Below the pieces are notes generated by a model. The model was not told the origin of the DNA. It was given only the letters and a program-made list of their open reading frames with translations, and did not search any database. Of a stretch of 6,422 nt of DNA, positions 5,341 to 6,422 are shown piece after piece; the stretch's first letter is position 1; each line of letters starts with the position of its first letter. Made by a program: the position numbers and the translations under genes. The stretch is from the NCBI GenBank assembly GCA_038237235.1, contig JBBRYW010000180.1, positions 1 to 6,422 on the forward strand, given 5' to 3'. The stretch comes from JBBRYW01 sp038237235 (GTDB lineage Bacteria > Actinomycetota > Thermoleophilia > Gaiellales > Gaiellaceae).

Positions 5341-5924
5341 CGCGCCAGCAGGCGCTCGACGTACTTGGCCAGGACATCGACCTCGAGGTTCACCTGCTGC
5401 CCGCGCTCGAGCGAGCCGAGTGTCGTCGTGGTGAGCGTGTGGGGAACGAGAGCCACGGCGAAGCCGGCGCGGTCGAGGTGGGCCACTGTCAGCGAGACGC
5501 CCTCGACGGTTATCGAGCCCTTCTCGACGACGTAGCGCAGCACGTCGGTGGCCGCGTCGAACCAGACGCGAGCCCCTTCGCCCTCGGGCTCGACCGAGCG
5601 GGTGCGACCGACCCCGTCGACATGACCTTGAACGTAGTGGCCACCGAGCGGGTCGCCCGCTCGCAGCGCCTGCTCCAGGTTGACGGCCGAGCCGGCTGCG
5701 AGCCGCCCGAGAGAGGTGCGGCGCAGCGTCTCGGGAACGGCGTCGAAGGCGACGCGGGGCCCGGAGACCTCGACGGCGGTCAAGCAGCAACCGCTGATCG
5801 AGACGGAGTCGCCGACGGCGACGGCGGCCGCCGTCTGGGGCGCCTCGACTAGCAGACGGACCCCCTCCGCCCCGCCGTCGGCTGCCGCGACGCGGCCCAG
5901 CTCGCGCACGATTCCCGTGAACAT
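5337..5924 (-). CDS. ribE: Riboflavin synthase alpha chain
   Basis: Riboflavin synthase dismutates two molecules of 6,7-dimethyl-8-ribityllumazine into riboflavin and the pyrimidine that RibH reuses. The 195-residue product has the usual length (about 200) and two tandem lumazine-binding barrels. The first starts with the invariant MFTGIV and contains VSISGCCLTA at 41-50 and VNLE at 81-84. The second contains GGHYVQGHVDG at 94-104, KGSITVEGVSLTV at 135-147 and VNLEVDVLAKYVERL at 178-192. MFTGIV fixes the start at ATG 5924. There is no Shine-Dalgarno; a TAGGCT -10-like box 9 bases upstream points to a leaderless transcript or a secondary promoter. The 85-residue gene upstream ends 42 bases away. 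No key residue is obviously missing. Confidence 0.97.
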   Translation of the reverse strand: MFTGIVRELGRVAAADGGAEGVRLLVEAPQTAAAVAVGDSVSISGCCLTAVEVSGPRVAFDAVPETLRRTSLGRLAAGSAVNLEQALRAGDPLGGHYVQGHVDGVGRTRSVEPEGEGARVWFDAATDVLRYVVEKGSITVEGVSLTVAHLDRAGFAVALVPHTLTTTTLGSLERGQQVNLEVDVLAKYVERLLAR

Positions 5925-5933
5925 GCGCGAAAA

Positions 5934-5939
5934 AGCCTA
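5934..5939 (-). promoter_or_regulatory. Candidate -10 box of a leaderless ribE promoter
   Basis: TAGGCT on the minus strand (TANNNT form) sits 9 bases before the ribE ATG, nearly the same spacing as TAGACT before rpmB, and ribE likewise has no Shine-Dalgarno. No good -35 is visible. The 42-base gap is far too short for an FMN riboswitch, so any such control would have to lie upstream of the window or be absent. Confidence 0.35.
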
Positions 5940-5966
5940 CGCCTTGACTTGCAGGCCCGCCAGCTG

Positions 5967-6224
5967 TCAGCCGCCGAGCGCGACGGCCTCGAGCGTCTCG
6001 CGCACGAGCTTCTCGAGCTCGCCCCGGCTCGTGCCGCTCGACACGTGGAACTCCGTCAGGAACTCGTTCACCGCCTCTGCCTGCTCGTTCTCCAGATCGG
6101 CTGTTCCGACCCGCACGATCCCACTTCGAAGCTCACCATCGCCGATGTGCCGCGCGAGCCAGTGCGAGAGAAGGCTCACGATCTGGTCGTCGGGTCGATC
6201 CAGCGCATCGCCGCTCGTAGGCAT
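5967..6224 (-). CDS. Hypothetical 85-residue protein
   Basis: I do not recognise this protein. It has no cysteine, no signal peptide and no membrane segment. Two stretches look helical: about 12-30 (DQIVSLLSHWLARHIGDG) and about 43-83, a charged Glu-rich region ending ELEKLVRETLEAVAL. A GAGGAG ribosome binding site stands 2 bases before ATG 6224, slightly close but plausible. It lies 33 bases after the DUF4177-like gene and 42 before ribE, all on one strand, so it may share their transcript. The coding call rests on the ribosome binding site, the tight spacing and protein-like composition. Confidence 0.6.
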   Translation of the reverse strand: MPTSGDALDRPDDQIVSLLSHWLARHIGDGELRSGIVRVGTADLENEQAEAVNEFLTEFHVSSGTSRGELEKLVRETLEAVALGG

Positions 6225-6257
6225 GACTCCTCGGACGTTCTCCGCCGACCGCCGCGC

Positions 6258-6422
6258 TCAAACCGCCATCGCGCCGCGCTTGAAGACGGCGCGAACCTTC
6301 TGGCCGACGGTCTGAAGCGCAAAGAGCTCCCAGCCTTCGACGGCCCGTGCATTCAATTGCTCCGACCACGAATCCGCCGAGCCCCGCAACTCGACGACCG
6401 CATACTGCGGCGAGAAGTCGAG
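6258..6422 (-). CDS. DUF4177-like small protein, 3' part only
   Basis: The frame is open from the window edge for 54 codons to TGA 6258-6260. The visible part reads YAVVELRG near the start, then EQLNARAVEGWELFALQTVG, then VRAVFKRG near the end. A short strand YxVVxL, a helix with LN...A.EGWEL and a closing strand ending in FKR is the pattern I associate with DUF4177, a small domain of unknown function. The N-terminus lies outside the window, so total length and start are unknown. It is followed after 33 bases by the 85-residue gene. Confidence 0.6.
   Translation of the reverse strand, partial: LDFSPQYAVVELRGSADSWSEQLNARAVEGWELFALQTVGQKVRAVFKRGAMAV

Noticed and set aside
3956..5434. 492-codon plus-strand open frame
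   Set aside because: It is antisense to ribBA, whose protein has complete motif sets for both enzyme domains. The plus frame shows no recognisable domain and arises from the GC-rich codon use of the minus strand.
5925..5966. Possible FMN riboswitch before ribE
   Set aside because: The gap is 42 bases, too short for the roughly 130-base aptamer, and none of its conserved sequence is seen.
1..6422. CRISPR arrays, tRNA or rRNA genes, transposases, attachment sites
   Set aside because: No regularly spaced short repeats, no tRNA-like cloverleaf or rRNA sequence, and no transposase or integrase motifs were seen. The only substantial repeat is the two-copy 91-bp one.

Overview
The window is GC-rich DNA with third-position GC bias. 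Every gene I can support lies on the minus strand, so transcription runs from high to low coordinates. Gene content, the recG-rpmB proximity and apparently leaderless starts suggest an actinobacterium, perhaps the Thermoleophilia or a relative. That placement is a judgement from style, not a computed result.

Layout in transcription order. 6422-6258: 3' end of a small DUF4177-like protein. 6224-5967: an unrecognised 85-residue protein. 5924-5337: riboflavin synthase alpha (ribE). 5281-4016: bifunctional RibBA. 3933-3286: lumazine synthase (ribH). 3196-2999: ribosomal protein L28 (rpmB). About 2912-2030: a decayed MNT nucleotidyltransferase / HEPN gene pair with an operator-like palindrome upstream. 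1940-1: RecG helicase, missing its C-terminus at the window edge.

The three rib genes form one working unit. RibBA makes both precursors of 6,7-dimethyl-8-ribityllumazine (the butanone phosphate from ribulose 5-phosphate and the pyrimidine from GTP). RibH condenses the two branches, and RibE dismutates the lumazine to riboflavin. No ribD is present in the window. rpmB and recG are housekeeping genes and each has its own candidate promoter.

The unusual part lies between rpmB and recG, where many actinobacteria carry a DAK/DhaL-type (fakA-like) gene. Here that place holds an MNT-HEPN toxin-antitoxin-like cassette. The HEPN gene is not open in any single frame. It reads as a complete 135-residue HEPN protein only if four single extra bases, each in a homopolymer run, are removed. 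A roughly 91-bp direct repeat carries the MNT 3' end, a ribosome binding site and the HEPN start codon. It recurs with about 94% identity exactly at the ribBA-ribH junction, where it forms a 29-codon mini-ORF overlapping both neighbours by 4 bases. This repeat and the broken cassette are the most interesting signals in the window.
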